Origin: Streptomyces longwoodensis
GTDB taxonomy: Bacteria; Actinomycetota; Actinomycetes; Streptomycetales; Streptomycetaceae
Direction of reading: 5' to 3'
Length of the DNA stretch: 64,000 nt
NCBI RefSeq assembly: GCF_001514125.1
Contig: NZ_KQ948553.1
Coordinates: forward strand, 124,001-188,000
A model generated the notes under the pieces. The model did no database searches. It was given only the letters and a program-made list of their open reading frames with translations, and had not been told where the DNA came from. Shown in pieces: positions 53,236 through 62,095 of this stretch. Made by a program: the position numbers and the translations under genes. Position 1 is the first letter of the stretch, and each line of letters opens with the position of its first letter.

Positions 53236-53718
53236 TCAGTTCTTCTGGCCGGAGGCGTCGGACTTGTCGACCCCGTCCCAGACGTTGGAGTACCAGGGCC
53301 GGTCGGCGGCCCCGAGGTCGGCGCGGGACTGCTGGGCCGCGTCCGGGTCGACCACCACGAACCCGGTCTCGCCGGGCATGACGTAGTGCAGCCGCAGCCG
53401 GATCTGCTGCTCGGCGTAGGCGTCGTCCTGCCAGCGTGCCTTGAGGTCGCGCAGTTGTTCCACCCGCCGGCGGGCCTGCTCCTTCTCGCGCTGGAGGTCG
53501 GCGATGTCGGCGCGCTGGGAGACGTACTGGCGCATGGGGTACGCCAGGGCGACCACCAGCGAGCACAGTACGAGCGCCAGCAGCGCGGCACGGCTGGTGA
53601 GCCGGGAGCGGCGGGCCTGCCGCCGGGTCTGCGAGCGGTAGACCCGGGCCGCCGTCTGCTCGCCGAGCACCCGCAGCCGGGTCGCGGTGGAGAACCGGTC
53701 CCGGTCCTTCACGGCCAT
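53236..53718 (-). CDS. divIC: Septum-formation protein DivIC/FtsB (160 aa)
   Basis: ATG 53718. One membrane helix (LLALVLCSLVVALAYPMRQY) followed by a coiled coil (ADIADLQREKEQARRRVEQL) is the FtsB/DivIC layout; the beta part (LRLHYVMPGETGFVVVD) is the conserved end. It forms part of the division complex at the septum, needed for sporulation septa in Streptomyces. In this genus divIC lies next to eno. Confidence 0.9.
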   Translation of the reverse strand: MAVKDRDRFSTATRLRVLGEQTAARVYRSQTRRQARRSRLTSRAALLALVLCSLVVALAYPMRQYVSQRADIADLQREKEQARRRVEQLRDLKARWQDDAYAEQQIRLRLHYVMPGETGFVVVDPDAAQQSRADLGAADRPWYSNVWDGVDKSDASGQKN

Positions 53719-53833
53719 GTCGCCGACCTCCCGTTCACACGCGCGTACGTCCCCGCACACGGTACGGGACCGGTACGGGGACGTACGTACGACTGGCGCA
53801 GCCTTGACCCTTAAAGGCCCAGTGCCGGTCCGC

Positions 53834-55114
53834 TCAGCCCTTGAAGCGCGGGAAGGCGCTGCGGCCGGCGTACACCGCGGCGTCGTCGAGGATCTCCTCG
53901 ATGCGCAGCAGCTGGTTGTACTTGGCGACGCGCTCGGAGCGGGCCGGGGCGCCGGTCTTGATCTGCCCGCAGTTGGTGGCGACGGCGAGGTCGGCGATGG
54001 TGACGTCCTCGGTCTCGCCGGAGCGGTGGGACATCATGCACTTGTAGCCGCTGCGCTGGGCCAGCTCGACGGCGTCCAGGGTCTCGGTGAGCGAGCCGAT
54101 CTGGTTCACCTTCACCAGCAGGGCGTTGGCGGCACCCTCCTCGATGCCGCGGGACAGGCGCTCGGGGTTGGTGACGAACAGGTCGTCGCCGACCAGCTGC
54201 ACCTTGTCGCCCAGCTTGTCGGTGATGACCTTCCAGCCGGCCCAGTCGTCCTCGAACAGCGGGTCCTCGATGGAGACCAGCGGGTAGGCCGCCACCAGCT
54301 CCTCGTAGTACTCCGTCATCTCGGCGGCGGAGCGCTCCTTGCCCTCGAAGACGTACTTGCCCTCCTTGTAGAACTCGGAGGCGGCGACGTCGAGCGCCAG
54401 CGCGATCTGCTCACCGGGGACGTACCCGGCCTGCTTGACGGCCTCGAGGATGAGGTCGAGGGCCTCGCGGTTGGAGCCCAGGTTCGGGGCGAAGCCGCCC
54501 TCGTCGCCGAGGCCGGTGGACAGGCCCTTGGACTTCAGCACGGCCTTGAGGGTGTGGTAGACCTCGGTGCCCCAGCGCAGCGCCTCGGAGAAGGACTCCG
54601 CGCCGATCGGGGCGATCATGAACTCCTGGATGTCCACGTTGGAGTCGGCGTGCGAGCCGCCGTTCAGGATGTTCATCATCGGCACCGGCAGCAGGTGCGC
54701 GTTCGGGCCGCCCAGGTAGCGGAACAGCGGCAGGTCGCTGGCCTCGGAGGCGGCGTGGGCGACGGCGAGCGAGACGCCGAGGATGGCGTTGGCGCCGAGC
54801 GAGCCCTTGTTGTCGGTGGCGTCCAGGTCGAACATGGCCTGGTCGATCAGGCGCTGCTCGGTGGCGTCGTAGCCGACGAGCTCCGGGCCGATCTGCTCGA
54901 TGACGGCGAGGACGGCCTTCTCGACGCCCTTGCCCTGGTAGCGGTTCTGGTCGCCGTCGCGGAGCTCGATGGCCTCGAAGGCGCCCGTGGAGGCGCCGGA
55001 CGGGACGGCGGCACGGCCGGTGCTGCCGTCGTCGAGGCCGACCTCGACCTCGACCGTGGGGTTGCCTCGGGAGTCCAGGATTTCCCGGGCTACGACGACG
55101 TCGATGGACGGCAC
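53834..55114 (-). CDS. eno: Enolase (426 aa)
   Basis: GTG 55114 is the start (GAAGGAG 6 nt upstream); the ATG six bases earlier would leave no gap to the ribosome site. It reads PSIDVVVAREILDSRGNPTV with catalytic GDEGGF and SGETED motifs. Converts 2-phosphoglycerate to phosphoenolpyruvate. Downstream of rpfA and its terminator, upstream of divIC. Confidence 0.96.
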   Translation of the reverse strand: MPSIDVVVAREILDSRGNPTVEVEVGLDDGSTGRAAVPSGASTGAFEAIELRDGDQNRYQGKGVEKAVLAVIEQIGPELVGYDATEQRLIDQAMFDLDATDNKGSLGANAILGVSLAVAHAASEASDLPLFRYLGGPNAHLLPVPMMNILNGGSHADSNVDIQEFMIAPIGAESFSEALRWGTEVYHTLKAVLKSKGLSTGLGDEGGFAPNLGSNREALDLILEAVKQAGYVPGEQIALALDVAASEFYKEGKYVFEGKERSAAEMTEYYEELVAAYPLVSIEDPLFEDDWAGWKVITDKLGDKVQLVGDDLFVTNPERLSRGIEEGAANALLVKVNQIGSLTETLDAVELAQRSGYKCMMSHRSGETEDVTIADLAVATNCGQIKTGAPARSERVAKYNQLLRIEEILDDAAVYAGRSAFPRFKG

Positions 55115-55419
55115 GAGCATCTCCTTCGTGGATGTGACGCGGGTACACGCAGTACCGCAGTGGCTCTGCGAGATGAGCCTAACCGGCTCCGGCGCTTCGG
55201 CCAGCCGATCGGCCACCTCGTGGACAGAACCGAGAGTAAATTGTTCCTGAACTGAACAAAACCCCGGTGCGGCCATCAGGACATGAAAAACCCCGCCCCG
55301 GTGCGTACGGGGGAGGACGCACCGGGGCGGGGAGCCCGTGGGGACGGGGGGACCCTCACGGGCCTCCACCATGGAGGACCCGGATGTGAGGGCGCTGTGC
55401 TTCGGCTACGAGCCGCGTG
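55115..55419 (-). other. Intergenic region between rpfA and eno
   Basis: 305 bp. Contains the rpfA terminator (55291-55332) and the eno promoter region; a candidate -10 TAGGCT lies at 55176-55181. No further gene. Confidence 0.5.
55291..55332 (-). terminator. Rho-independent terminator of rpfA
   Basis: Perfect 16-bp inverted repeat CCCCGCCCCGGTGCGT / ACGCACCGGGGCGGGG with a 10-nt loop, followed on the minus strand by TTTTTC. Confidence 0.9.
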
Positions 55420-56151
55420 TCACTTCAGGTGCAGCTGCTGGCCCGGGTAGATGAGGTCGGCGTCCTCGACGATGTCCTTGTTCAGCTGGAACAGCTTCTC
55501 CCAGCCGCCCTGGACGTGGTGCTTCGCGGCGATGGTGCTGAGGGTGTCGCCCGTGACCACCTTGTACTCGCCGTCACCCTTCTTGACCTTCTTGCCGGTC
55601 GGGGTGGTGACCGTCTTCTGCGACTTCTGCGTCTTCTGCGTCGCGGCCGGGCGCTCGCTGGAGCGGGAGGCGGCCTGGTCCTCGGAGCGGGTCGAGGTGG
55701 AGTTCGAGCCGCTGCTGGAGGAGTTGGAGCTGGAGGAGCCGGAGGAGCTCGAGGAGCTGCTGGAGGAGCCGCCGGTGGAGGCGCCCGACAGACCCTTGCC
55801 GCAGACCGGCCAGGCGCCCTTGCCCTGGGAGGCGAGGACCTTCTCGGCGATCTCGATCTGCTGGGACTTGCTGGCCTTGTCGGCGGTGGAGGCGTAGGCG
55901 GTGCCGCCGTACGCGGCCCAGGTGGAGGCCGAGAACTGCAGGCCGCCGTAGTAGCCGTTGCCGGTGTTGATGGACCAGTTGCCGCCCGACTCGCACTGGG
56001 CGACGGCGTCCCACTCGGAGGCGGTGGCGGCGGAGGCGTTGCCGGCCGCCATCAGCGGGGCGGCGATGGCGACACCGGTGACGCCGGCGAGCGCGGCGGC
56101 GCGGGTGGCCTTGGACGGACGACGGTGCTTGCCCTTGCCGGAAAACAGCAT
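55420..56151 (-). CDS. rpfA: Resuscitation-promoting factor RpfA (243 aa)
   Basis: ATG 56151. Signal peptide (LAGVTGVAIAAPLMAAGNAS), Rpf domain WDAVAQCESGGNWSINTGNG then YYGGLQFSASTWAAYGG with catalytic Glu, Ser-rich linker and a C-terminal LysM domain (EYKVVTGDTLSTIAAKHHVQ). Secreted muralytic enzyme that cleaves peptidoglycan and promotes spore germination. Controlled by the upstream c-di-AMP riboswitch. Confidence 0.95.
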   Translation of the reverse strand: MLFSGKGKHRRPSKATRAAALAGVTGVAIAAPLMAAGNASAATASEWDAVAQCESGGNWSINTGNGYYGGLQFSASTWAAYGGTAYASTADKASKSQQIEIAEKVLASQGKGAWPVCGKGLSGASTGGSSSSSSSSSGSSSSNSSSSGSNSTSTRSEDQAASRSSERPAATQKTQKSQKTVTTPTGKKVKKGDGEYKVVTGDTLSTIAAKHHVQGGWEKLFQLNKDIVEDADLIYPGQQLHLK

Positions 56152-56167
56152 GGATCGATCCCCTCAC

Positions 56168-56420
56168 CGACGCCTGCGAGGTGAGCTGTCGGGTTCGGGC
56201 CGGTTGAGTTGCCCGGCCGCGTCCCCCTCTCGGACGACGCGGCTCCACCCCAAGCCGGTCCCGGCGTCGATGGCCCGAAGGCCTCTCAACTGCCGGACCC
56301 GGCACTTACCTTGGGTCCCCCGCTCCTGCCTACGGCGCTTGACGCGACGACTGTTCCCGGGCTGCCGCTGGCAGGATTCGGCGTTGCGACGGCCGGGGCT
56401 CGGGTTGCCGAGCGGTCACG
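56168..56420 (-). promoter_or_regulatory. c-di-AMP (ydaO-yuaA-type) riboswitch of rpfA
   Basis: On the minus strand the leader contains the conserved pieces GCCGAATCCTGCC, GCAGCCCGGGAAC, GGGGGACCCAAGGTAAGT, GCAGTTGAGAGG, TTGGGGTGGAGCC, and finally GGGCAACTCAACC with CCGAACCCGACAGCTCACC. These are the ydaO consensus elements seen upstream of rpfA in Streptomyces, where c-di-AMP turns expression off. Confidence 0.9.
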
Positions 56421-56542
56421 ACCGTAGACAGGTGATCGACGGAATTTCAAAGACGATCAGGGCTTCTGAGACTCATCCCACACTTTCGCCAAACCGGACA
56501 ATTGGCGGCGAAGCGTGACGTGAACTCCCGGTGCTTTTCGCC

Positions 56543-57595
56543 CTATTCAACCCCTAGAGACAGGGTCTGACCGGGGACGATACTGCTCGGGTCGGCCCCG
56601 ATGACGTCCTTGTTCGCCTCGTACAGCGCACGCCACCCGCCCGCGAGGTCAAGGGAGTCGGCGATGGACTCGAGGGAGTCACCCGGGTGGACGAGGTAGC
56701 CCTCACCGACGGGGGACGCGTGGCGGCCGACGGAGGCGGTGCTGGTGCCGTCCTCGGCCGGGGTCTCCTCGGCGCTGCCGCCCCGGTGCTTGCCGGTGCC
56801 GGACGCCGCGGCGGGCGCGCTGTCCGTCGTGTCGGCCGCGGCGCTGGTGTCGACGAGGCTCCAGGACCCCACGCCCTGCTCGGACTTGTCCGGAGTGTCC
56901 GCATACGGGCTGCCCGTGGGCGAGCTGTCGGGCGTCCGCGCGGCGGCGTCGCCCTGCTCCGCACCGGTGGAGGTTCCCGGCGTCGCGGACGTGTCCGACG
57001 GAACGGACGAAGAGGGCGAAGAGGGCTTGGAAGAGGCGGAGTCGGACGGGGTGGCCCCCGTGTCGCCGGCCGGAGTGGAGGACGCCGACCCGGACGACTC
57101 GGACGAATCACCCGAACCGGTGGAACCGGTGGTCTCCTTGGAGGAGTCGGACAACCCGCCGGGAAGCGGCGCCTGCGACGCGTCGCCGGCCACGCCGGTG
57201 TCCACGCCCAGCGCGCCGTTCCGCTGGGTCAGTCCCGACGTCAGGCCACAGGTGCCCCAGGCCCCGACGCCCTGGTCGGCGAGGACCTTCTGGGCGACGG
57301 CGATCTGCTGGTTGCGGCTGGCCTGGTCGGGGCTCTGGGCGTAGGCCAGTCCGCCGTACGACTCCCAGTCGGCCTGGGTCAGACTCAGGCCGCCGTACTC
57401 GCCGTTGCCGGTGTCGGCGCTCCAGGAGCCCCCGGACTCGCACTCGGCGACCCTGTCCCAGACCGTGCCGTCCGCCGCGCTGGCGCCGGAGGCGGCGAGG
57501 AGCGGGATGGCAATGGCCGATCCGGTGACGCCGGCCGCGACGAGGAGGGCCGGGGCCTGACGGGGGCGACGGTGACGACCGTTCCCGGAGAGCAT
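56543..57595 (-). CDS. Second Rpf-domain protein with LysM (350 aa)
   Basis: ATG 57595 with GAAAGG upstream. Signal peptide (LLVAAGVTGSAIAIPLLAAS), Rpf domain WDRVAECESGGSWSADTGNG and EYGGLSLTQADWESYGGLAY, a long Ser/Thr/Pro-rich linker (about 130-290) and a C-terminal LysM (GYLVHPGDSLESIADSLDLA). Another secreted peptidoglycan hydrolase. It lies in tandem upstream of rpfA. The upstream region has CTTGTGACAAG and a 10-bp dyad ACGTGAAGAT/ATCTTCACGT. Confidence 0.92.
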   Translation of the reverse strand: MLSGNGRHRRPRQAPALLVAAGVTGSAIAIPLLAASGASAADGTVWDRVAECESGGSWSADTGNGEYGGLSLTQADWESYGGLAYAQSPDQASRNQQIAVAQKVLADQGVGAWGTCGLTSGLTQRNGALGVDTGVAGDASQAPLPGGLSDSSKETTGSTGSGDSSESSGSASSTPAGDTGATPSDSASSKPSSPSSSVPSDTSATPGTSTGAEQGDAAARTPDSSPTGSPYADTPDKSEQGVGSWSLVDTSAAADTTDSAPAAASGTGKHRGGSAEETPAEDGTSTASVGRHASPVGEGYLVHPGDSLESIADSLDLAGGWRALYEANKDVIGADPSSIVPGQTLSLGVE

Positions 57596-57721
57596 GCGGG
57601 GGCCTTTCTCGAGACAGCACTGACCGGCGCGGCGGGTGCCGTGGGCACGTGCGGGTCGCCGCGCTGAGGGGTGAACGTATCGGCAGACGATCACTTGTCA
57701 CAAGTTCATGCCGCGCGGATC

Positions 57722-57761
57722 ACGTGAAGATCACAAAGTTGAACGCGTGTCATCTTCACGT
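57722..57761. promoter_or_regulatory. Inverted repeat upstream of the second Rpf gene
   Basis: ACGTGAAGAT (57722-57731) and ATCTTCACGT (57752-57761) are exact inverse copies 20 bp apart, in the 200-bp gap between the second Rpf gene and the P450 gene. A regulator site is possible; the regulator is unknown. Confidence 0.45.
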
Positions 57762-57796
57762 CCGCCCGTGACACCCCCGCCCCGCACCCCGGTTGA

Positions 57797-59137
57797 TTAC
57801 GGGTCAGGTGTGAACGACACGGGCAACGCGCGCAGACCGCGCATGATGAGCCCGCCGCGCCACCTCAACTCGGCCGGATCGGCGGCGAGTTGCAGGTCGG
57901 ATAGCCGGGTGAGCAGGGTGGCCAGCGCGGTCTGGCCCTCCAGCCGGGCCAGCGGGGCGCCGAGGCAGTAGTGGATGCCGTGCCCGTAGCCGAGGTGCTG
58001 GTTGTCGCGGCGCGAGAGGTCCAGCACGTCCGGGTCGGCGAAGCGCGCCGGGTCGCGGTCGGCGGCGGCCAGGACGACGAGCACCGGGTCGCCGGGGGCG
58101 ATGTCCTGGCCGCCGAGGGTGAGCGGCCGGGTGGCGAACCGCCAGGTGGCCAGCTCCACCGGCCCGTCGAAGCGCAGGAGTTCCTCCACGCCCGTCTCCA
58201 GCAGCCCGCGCTCGCCGCGCGCCAGGGACTCCTGGAGCCGGTGGCGCTGCCCGGGGTGGGTGAGCAGGGCGTACGTGCCGTTGCCGATGAGGTTGACCGT
58301 GGTCTCGAAACCGGCGAACAGCAGGATGAACGCCATCGCCGCGGCCTCGTTCTCCGTGAGGTGCTCGCCGTGGTCGGAGGCGCGGATGAGCCCGGAGATG
58401 AGGTCCTCGCCGGGCACCGGGTCGGCGGGCAGCGCCTCGCGCTTGCGGTGGATCAGCTCGGAGAGGTACCCCCGCATCTTCTTCACGGACCGGGCGACCC
58501 CGCCCCGGGGGCCACCGCCGTGCCGGATCATCATCCCGGCCCAGTCCCGGAAGTCGTCCTGGTCCTCGCGCGGGACGCCCAGCAGGTCGCAGATGGCGTA
58601 GATGGGGAGCGGGAAGGCGAAGTCGTGGATGAGGTCCGCCGAGCCGGTCCGCGCGAACCGGTCGATGAGGCCGTCCGTCAGCTCCTGCACCCGGGGCGCG
58701 AACTCGGCCACCCGGCGCGGGGTGAACGCCTTGCTGACGAGCCGGCGCAGCCGGGTGTGGTCCGGCGGGTCGATGTTGAGCAGATGGGTCATCAGCTCGG
58801 CCTTGCGCTCGCCCGGGATGCCGGTCTTGCCCTTCGCGTGCGCGGGCTCGTCGTGGTGCGCCGGGTTCTTGCTCAGCCGCGGGTCGGCCAGCGCCTGCTT
58901 GGCGTCCCCGTACCGGGTGACCAGCCAGGCCTCCACCCCGCTCGGCAACCGGGTCCACCGCACGGGCGCGTGCTCCCGCAGCCAGGCGTAGGCGGGGTAG
59001 GGGTCGGCGGCGAACTCCCAGGTGAAGAGTTCGGGGGCGGGGGCTCCGGGCGGGTCCGGGGCGACGGGGCAGGACGCCGGGCCGGTCGGTGGGGTCGGGC
59101 CGGTCGGTGGGGTCGGGGGGTGGGGCTGGGCTGTCAC
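57797..59137 (-). CDS. Cytochrome P450 (446 aa)
   Basis: GTG 59137 overlaps the stop of MazG (GTGA). Oxygen-binding helix FAGFETTVNL, ExxR-like ETGVEELLR and the heme-ligand loop GYGHGIHYCLG (Cys391) are intact. The N-terminal Pro-rich 20 residues are unusual. It hydroxylates an unknown substrate with a separate ferredoxin. Coupled to MazG. Confidence 0.94.
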   Translation of the reverse strand: MTAQPHPPTPPTGPTPPTGPASCPVAPDPPGAPAPELFTWEFAADPYPAYAWLREHAPVRWTRLPSGVEAWLVTRYGDAKQALADPRLSKNPAHHDEPAHAKGKTGIPGERKAELMTHLLNIDPPDHTRLRRLVSKAFTPRRVAEFAPRVQELTDGLIDRFARTGSADLIHDFAFPLPIYAICDLLGVPREDQDDFRDWAGMMIRHGGGPRGGVARSVKKMRGYLSELIHRKREALPADPVPGEDLISGLIRASDHGEHLTENEAAAMAFILLFAGFETTVNLIGNGTYALLTHPGQRHRLQESLARGERGLLETGVEELLRFDGPVELATWRFATRPLTLGGQDIAPGDPVLVVLAAADRDPARFADPDVLDLSRRDNQHLGYGHGIHYCLGAPLARLEGQTALATLLTRLSDLQLAADPAELRWRGGLIMRGLRALPVSFTPDP

Positions 59138-60198
59138 CGATCGACGGTATCCGTGGGGGTGTCCGCGGGGTGCGCGGGGAGGCCCTCCGCCTCCCGGATC
59201 GCGTCCCGGTACGCGCGGGCCGCCGCGCGCAGGGCCGCCTCCGGGTCGACGCCCTCGCGTTCGGCGCGGGCCGCCAGGGCGAGGAGGTCGTAGCCGAGGC
59301 CCTCGCCGGCGGGCAGGGGGACGCCCAGGCCCGCGGTGCGCACCCGGGACGCCAGCTTGGCGGCGAGGGCCAGGCCGGGCTGGTGCAGCGGCACGCCGTC
59401 GGTGACGGACTCGCGCCGCTTCTCCGCCGCCTTGGTGCGCAGCCAGTGCTCCTTGACCTCCTCGGGGGTGGTCGCGGTCGCGTCGCCGAAGACATGGGGG
59501 TGGCGGTGGATCAGCTTGGCGACGATCGTGGCGGCGACGTCGTCGACGGAGAAGGGCGCCTCCTCGTCCTCCTGGGCTATCCGGGCGTGGAAGACCACCT
59601 GGAGCAGGACGTCGCCCAGTTCCTCGCGCAGTTCGTCGCGGTCGCCGTCCTCGATGGCCTCGACCAGCTCGTACGACTCCTCCACCGCGTACTTGGCCAG
59701 GCCCCGGTGGGTCTGCCGGGACGACCAGGGGCACTCGGCGCGGATCCGGTCCATGACCTGCACGAGGTCGAGCAGGCGCGCGCCGGGGAGGTCGTACGAG
59801 GCGGGGAGCAGTTCCAGCTCGGGCAGGGCGACCCGGCCGGAGCCGGCCAGCCGGGCCAGGCCGTCGGTGAGGGCCGGCTCGCCCTCCCCCGTGGCCACCA
59901 CGACCGCCGTGCGGCCGCCGGCGCAGGCCGCGACCAGTTCCTCGGCCGTCGGCGACGCCTCCTCGACGGTGATCCCGGCCTCGCGCAGGTACGGCAGCTG
60001 GGGGTGGGCGCCGTCCGCGCACAGCACGCGGTCCGCCGTGCGCAGCGCCTCCCAGGCCGGCCAGGACAGCAGGCCGGGGGCGACGCGGTGGCTGGTGGTG
60101 AGCAGGACGACCCGGCCGGTGGCGGTGCCGGTGGGGTCGGCGGGGCGGCGGGCGTCCGGGGAACCGGGGGCGGCGGCGGAGGCGGTCACATCGTTCAC
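59134..60198 (-). CDS. mazG: MazG-family nucleoside triphosphate pyrophosphohydrolase (354 aa)
   Basis: GTG 60198 (no strong ribosome site; an internal GTG is possible). The C-terminal MazG domain has KYAVEESYELVEAIEDGD and LREELGDVLLQVVFHARIAQ (EExxE...ExxD metal site). The N-terminal 130 residues are a partial tetrapyrrole-methylase-like fold (VVLLTTSHRVAPGLLSWPAW). It removes aberrant nucleotides. The two-domain organisation matches actinobacterial MazG. Confidence 0.9.
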   Translation of the reverse strand: MNDVTASAAAPGSPDARRPADPTGTATGRVVLLTTSHRVAPGLLSWPAWEALRTADRVLCADGAHPQLPYLREAGITVEEASPTAEELVAACAGGRTAVVVATGEGEPALTDGLARLAGSGRVALPELELLPASYDLPGARLLDLVQVMDRIRAECPWSSRQTHRGLAKYAVEESYELVEAIEDGDRDELREELGDVLLQVVFHARIAQEDEEAPFSVDDVAATIVAKLIHRHPHVFGDATATTPEEVKEHWLRTKAAEKRRESVTDGVPLHQPGLALAAKLASRVRTAGLGVPLPAGEGLGYDLLALAARAEREGVDPEAALRAAARAYRDAIREAEGLPAHPADTPTDTVDR

Positions 60199-60346
60199 GC
60201 TTCGAACGTAACCCACACCGCCGACGGCCTCGCGGCGTTGTCCACAGGCAGCAGGTGCGGTCGTACGATCACACCGACCGGAGCCGTCCTGCGCCCGCCG
60301 ACGCGGACGCCGACCACGGACCACGGACGCCGGACGCCGGAGCCGA

Positions 60347-60994
60347 TCAGGCCGACTGCTTCTGCCCCGCCGTCGTCACCTCGCGCACCCACGGCGTGTC
60401 GGCGTCCACCCGGCTGACCTTCTGGACGTCCCAGCTGCCGTAGCGCGGGTTGAGGTCGACGCCGAGGTCCTTCGACGCCTTCGCCAGGGCGCCCCAGAAC
60501 TCGGGCCGGCTGGTGTCGGTGCCCAGCTTCTGCGCGAGCTTCTGGGCCTGGAGCTGGAGGCGGAGGTTGTCGTCGAGGCGCTGCGGCGGGACGCCGTACT
60601 GCTGGAGCCAGGCCGTCTCCAGGGCCTTCGCGCCGCCCGCCTGCTTCTCCAGGTCGGACCGCATCGTCTGGACCTCGCCCCGGCTGACGGTCACGCCCGC
60701 GTCGCGCGCGGCGCGCTCCAGCACCCGGTCCAGGACCATGCCGTGCAGGGTGTCCCGGGCGAGGGTGCCGGTCTGGGCGACGGCCTGCGCGTACTGGGCG
60801 TCGTCCCGGACGGCCGCGCGCTGGGCCTCGCGCACCTCGTCCACCCGGCCCTGGAGCTGGGAGACGGTGATCCGCTGGTCGCCGACCACCGCCGCGGCGC
60901 CCGGGTGCGCGTCGTTGCCGCAGGCGGTGAGGAGGGGGCCGGCCGCGATGAGCGCGGCGGACAGCAGGAGCGCGGTGCGGCGACGGCGGTGCAA
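60347..60994 (-). CDS. SurA-like lipoprotein (215 aa)
   Basis: TTG 60994, with GGGAGG 6 nt upstream. Signal peptide (TALLLSAALIAAGPLLTACG) ends in lipobox LTAC. The mature part starts with a SurA-N-like region (VGDQRITVSQLQGRVDEVRE). Probably a lipid-anchored periplasmic chaperone. No peptidyl-prolyl isomerase domain is present in this short protein. Confidence 0.88.
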   Translation of the reverse strand: MHRRRRTALLLSAALIAAGPLLTACGNDAHPGAAAVVGDQRITVSQLQGRVDEVREAQRAAVRDDAQYAQAVAQTGTLARDTLHGMVLDRVLERAARDAGVTVSRGEVQTMRSDLEKQAGGAKALETAWLQQYGVPPQRLDDNLRLQLQAQKLAQKLGTDTSRPEFWGALAKASKDLGVDLNPRYGSWDVQKVSRVDADTPWVREVTTAGQKQSA

Positions 60995-61151
60995 GGAAAC
61001 CTCCCGAGGAGATTGTGCGACGGTGCACAAAGTCTTGCGGTGATCGATGGTAGGCAGTGGGACGGCTGGGGCCAACCCATTGGACCAACGATTCACCGGG
61101 ACTTCAGGCACCGCCGCACCGACGCGCGATGGCCGGGGCCGCGCCCGGGGG

Positions 61152-61982
61152 TCAGCCGACGATCGCGACCGGTGCGTCCCACGCGTCGCGGTCGACGGTG
61201 AGCGTGTAGCCGCCGCGCGTCTCCTTGCTGTTCACCAGGTACTGGTGGCCGCGGCTGTGGCCGGTGAACTGGGTGGCGCCCCAGGGCCAGTCGGCGGTGG
61301 TCGTCTGCTGCTTGTCCCACAGCGCGTACCAGAGGTTGCCCGGCAGGTCCGTCTTGTTCGTGGCCGTGGCGATCGCCTTGGCGCTGGAGCTGCTGAAGCC
61401 GTAGTAGCCGCCGCGGTAGACCTTGCCGCGCAGGGTCTTCGTGAACGCGCGCACATACGTCAGCACCGCGTCGTTGCACGCCTTGTTCGTGATGTCGTAC
61501 GGCTCCATGTCGAGGTAGACCGGGCTGCCGGCCTTCATGCCGAGCGCCGACGCCTTGGCGACCGCGTCGGCCGCGTCCTTCGCGCCGAGGGAGGCGGCGG
61601 TGGCCGCGGTCAGCTTCTCCGGGTTGGCGCTCGTCTGGCAGGGCGGCTGGGCGCCGACGTAGAGCGGGATGAGCTTCCAGCCCGCGGAGTTGACCGACTT
61701 CACCCAGGACGCGGTGAGGTTGGGCTGGGCGCAGCCGCGGTTCGCGCCACCTATGTAGACCGCGGCGGCGCCGTAGTAGCCGTCGGTCTTCCACGCCTTC
61801 ATCGCGCTCGGCGAGGGCGCGGTGCAGGTGTCGAAGGCGCGGCCGGTGTAGGTCTTCTGGGCCGGCCAGGTGGTGGCGGCCATGGACTGCTGCGCGGCGA
61901 TCCCGCCCCCGGCGACCACGGCGGCCCCGGCCACGGTCCAGGCGATGTATCGGCGCTTCTTGGACTGCCGGTGCTCGGCCAT
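61152..61982 (-). CDS. Secreted DUF1906-type glycoside-hydrolase-like protein (276 aa)
   Basis: ATG 61982 (an in-frame GTG at 62003 is less likely). Signal peptide region WTVAGAAVVAGGGIAAQQSM. The DUF1906 fold shows FDTCTAPSPSAMKAWKTDGY, AAAVYIGGANRGCAQPNLTA, IPLYVGAQPPCQ, PVYLDMEPYD and YRGGYYGFSSSSAKAI, the GH25-like barrel with catalytic acidic residues. Probably acts on cell-wall or extracellular glycan. Confidence 0.9.
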   Translation of the reverse strand: MAEHRQSKKRRYIAWTVAGAAVVAGGGIAAQQSMAATTWPAQKTYTGRAFDTCTAPSPSAMKAWKTDGYYGAAAVYIGGANRGCAQPNLTASWVKSVNSAGWKLIPLYVGAQPPCQTSANPEKLTAATAASLGAKDAADAVAKASALGMKAGSPVYLDMEPYDITNKACNDAVLTYVRAFTKTLRGKVYRGGYYGFSSSSAKAIATATNKTDLPGNLWYALWDKQQTTTADWPWGATQFTGHSRGHQYLVNSKETRGGYTLTVDRDAWDAPVAIVG

Positions 61983-62095
61983 CCCCACCCCATTCGTGTT
62001 CACGGCGCGCGCGTGTGCGTGCGCACCCCCGCCGTCACCCTATGCACCCGCTGTCCGGTGACTCCGCGGGCCTCCCCCCAACCGCGTCACCCGCG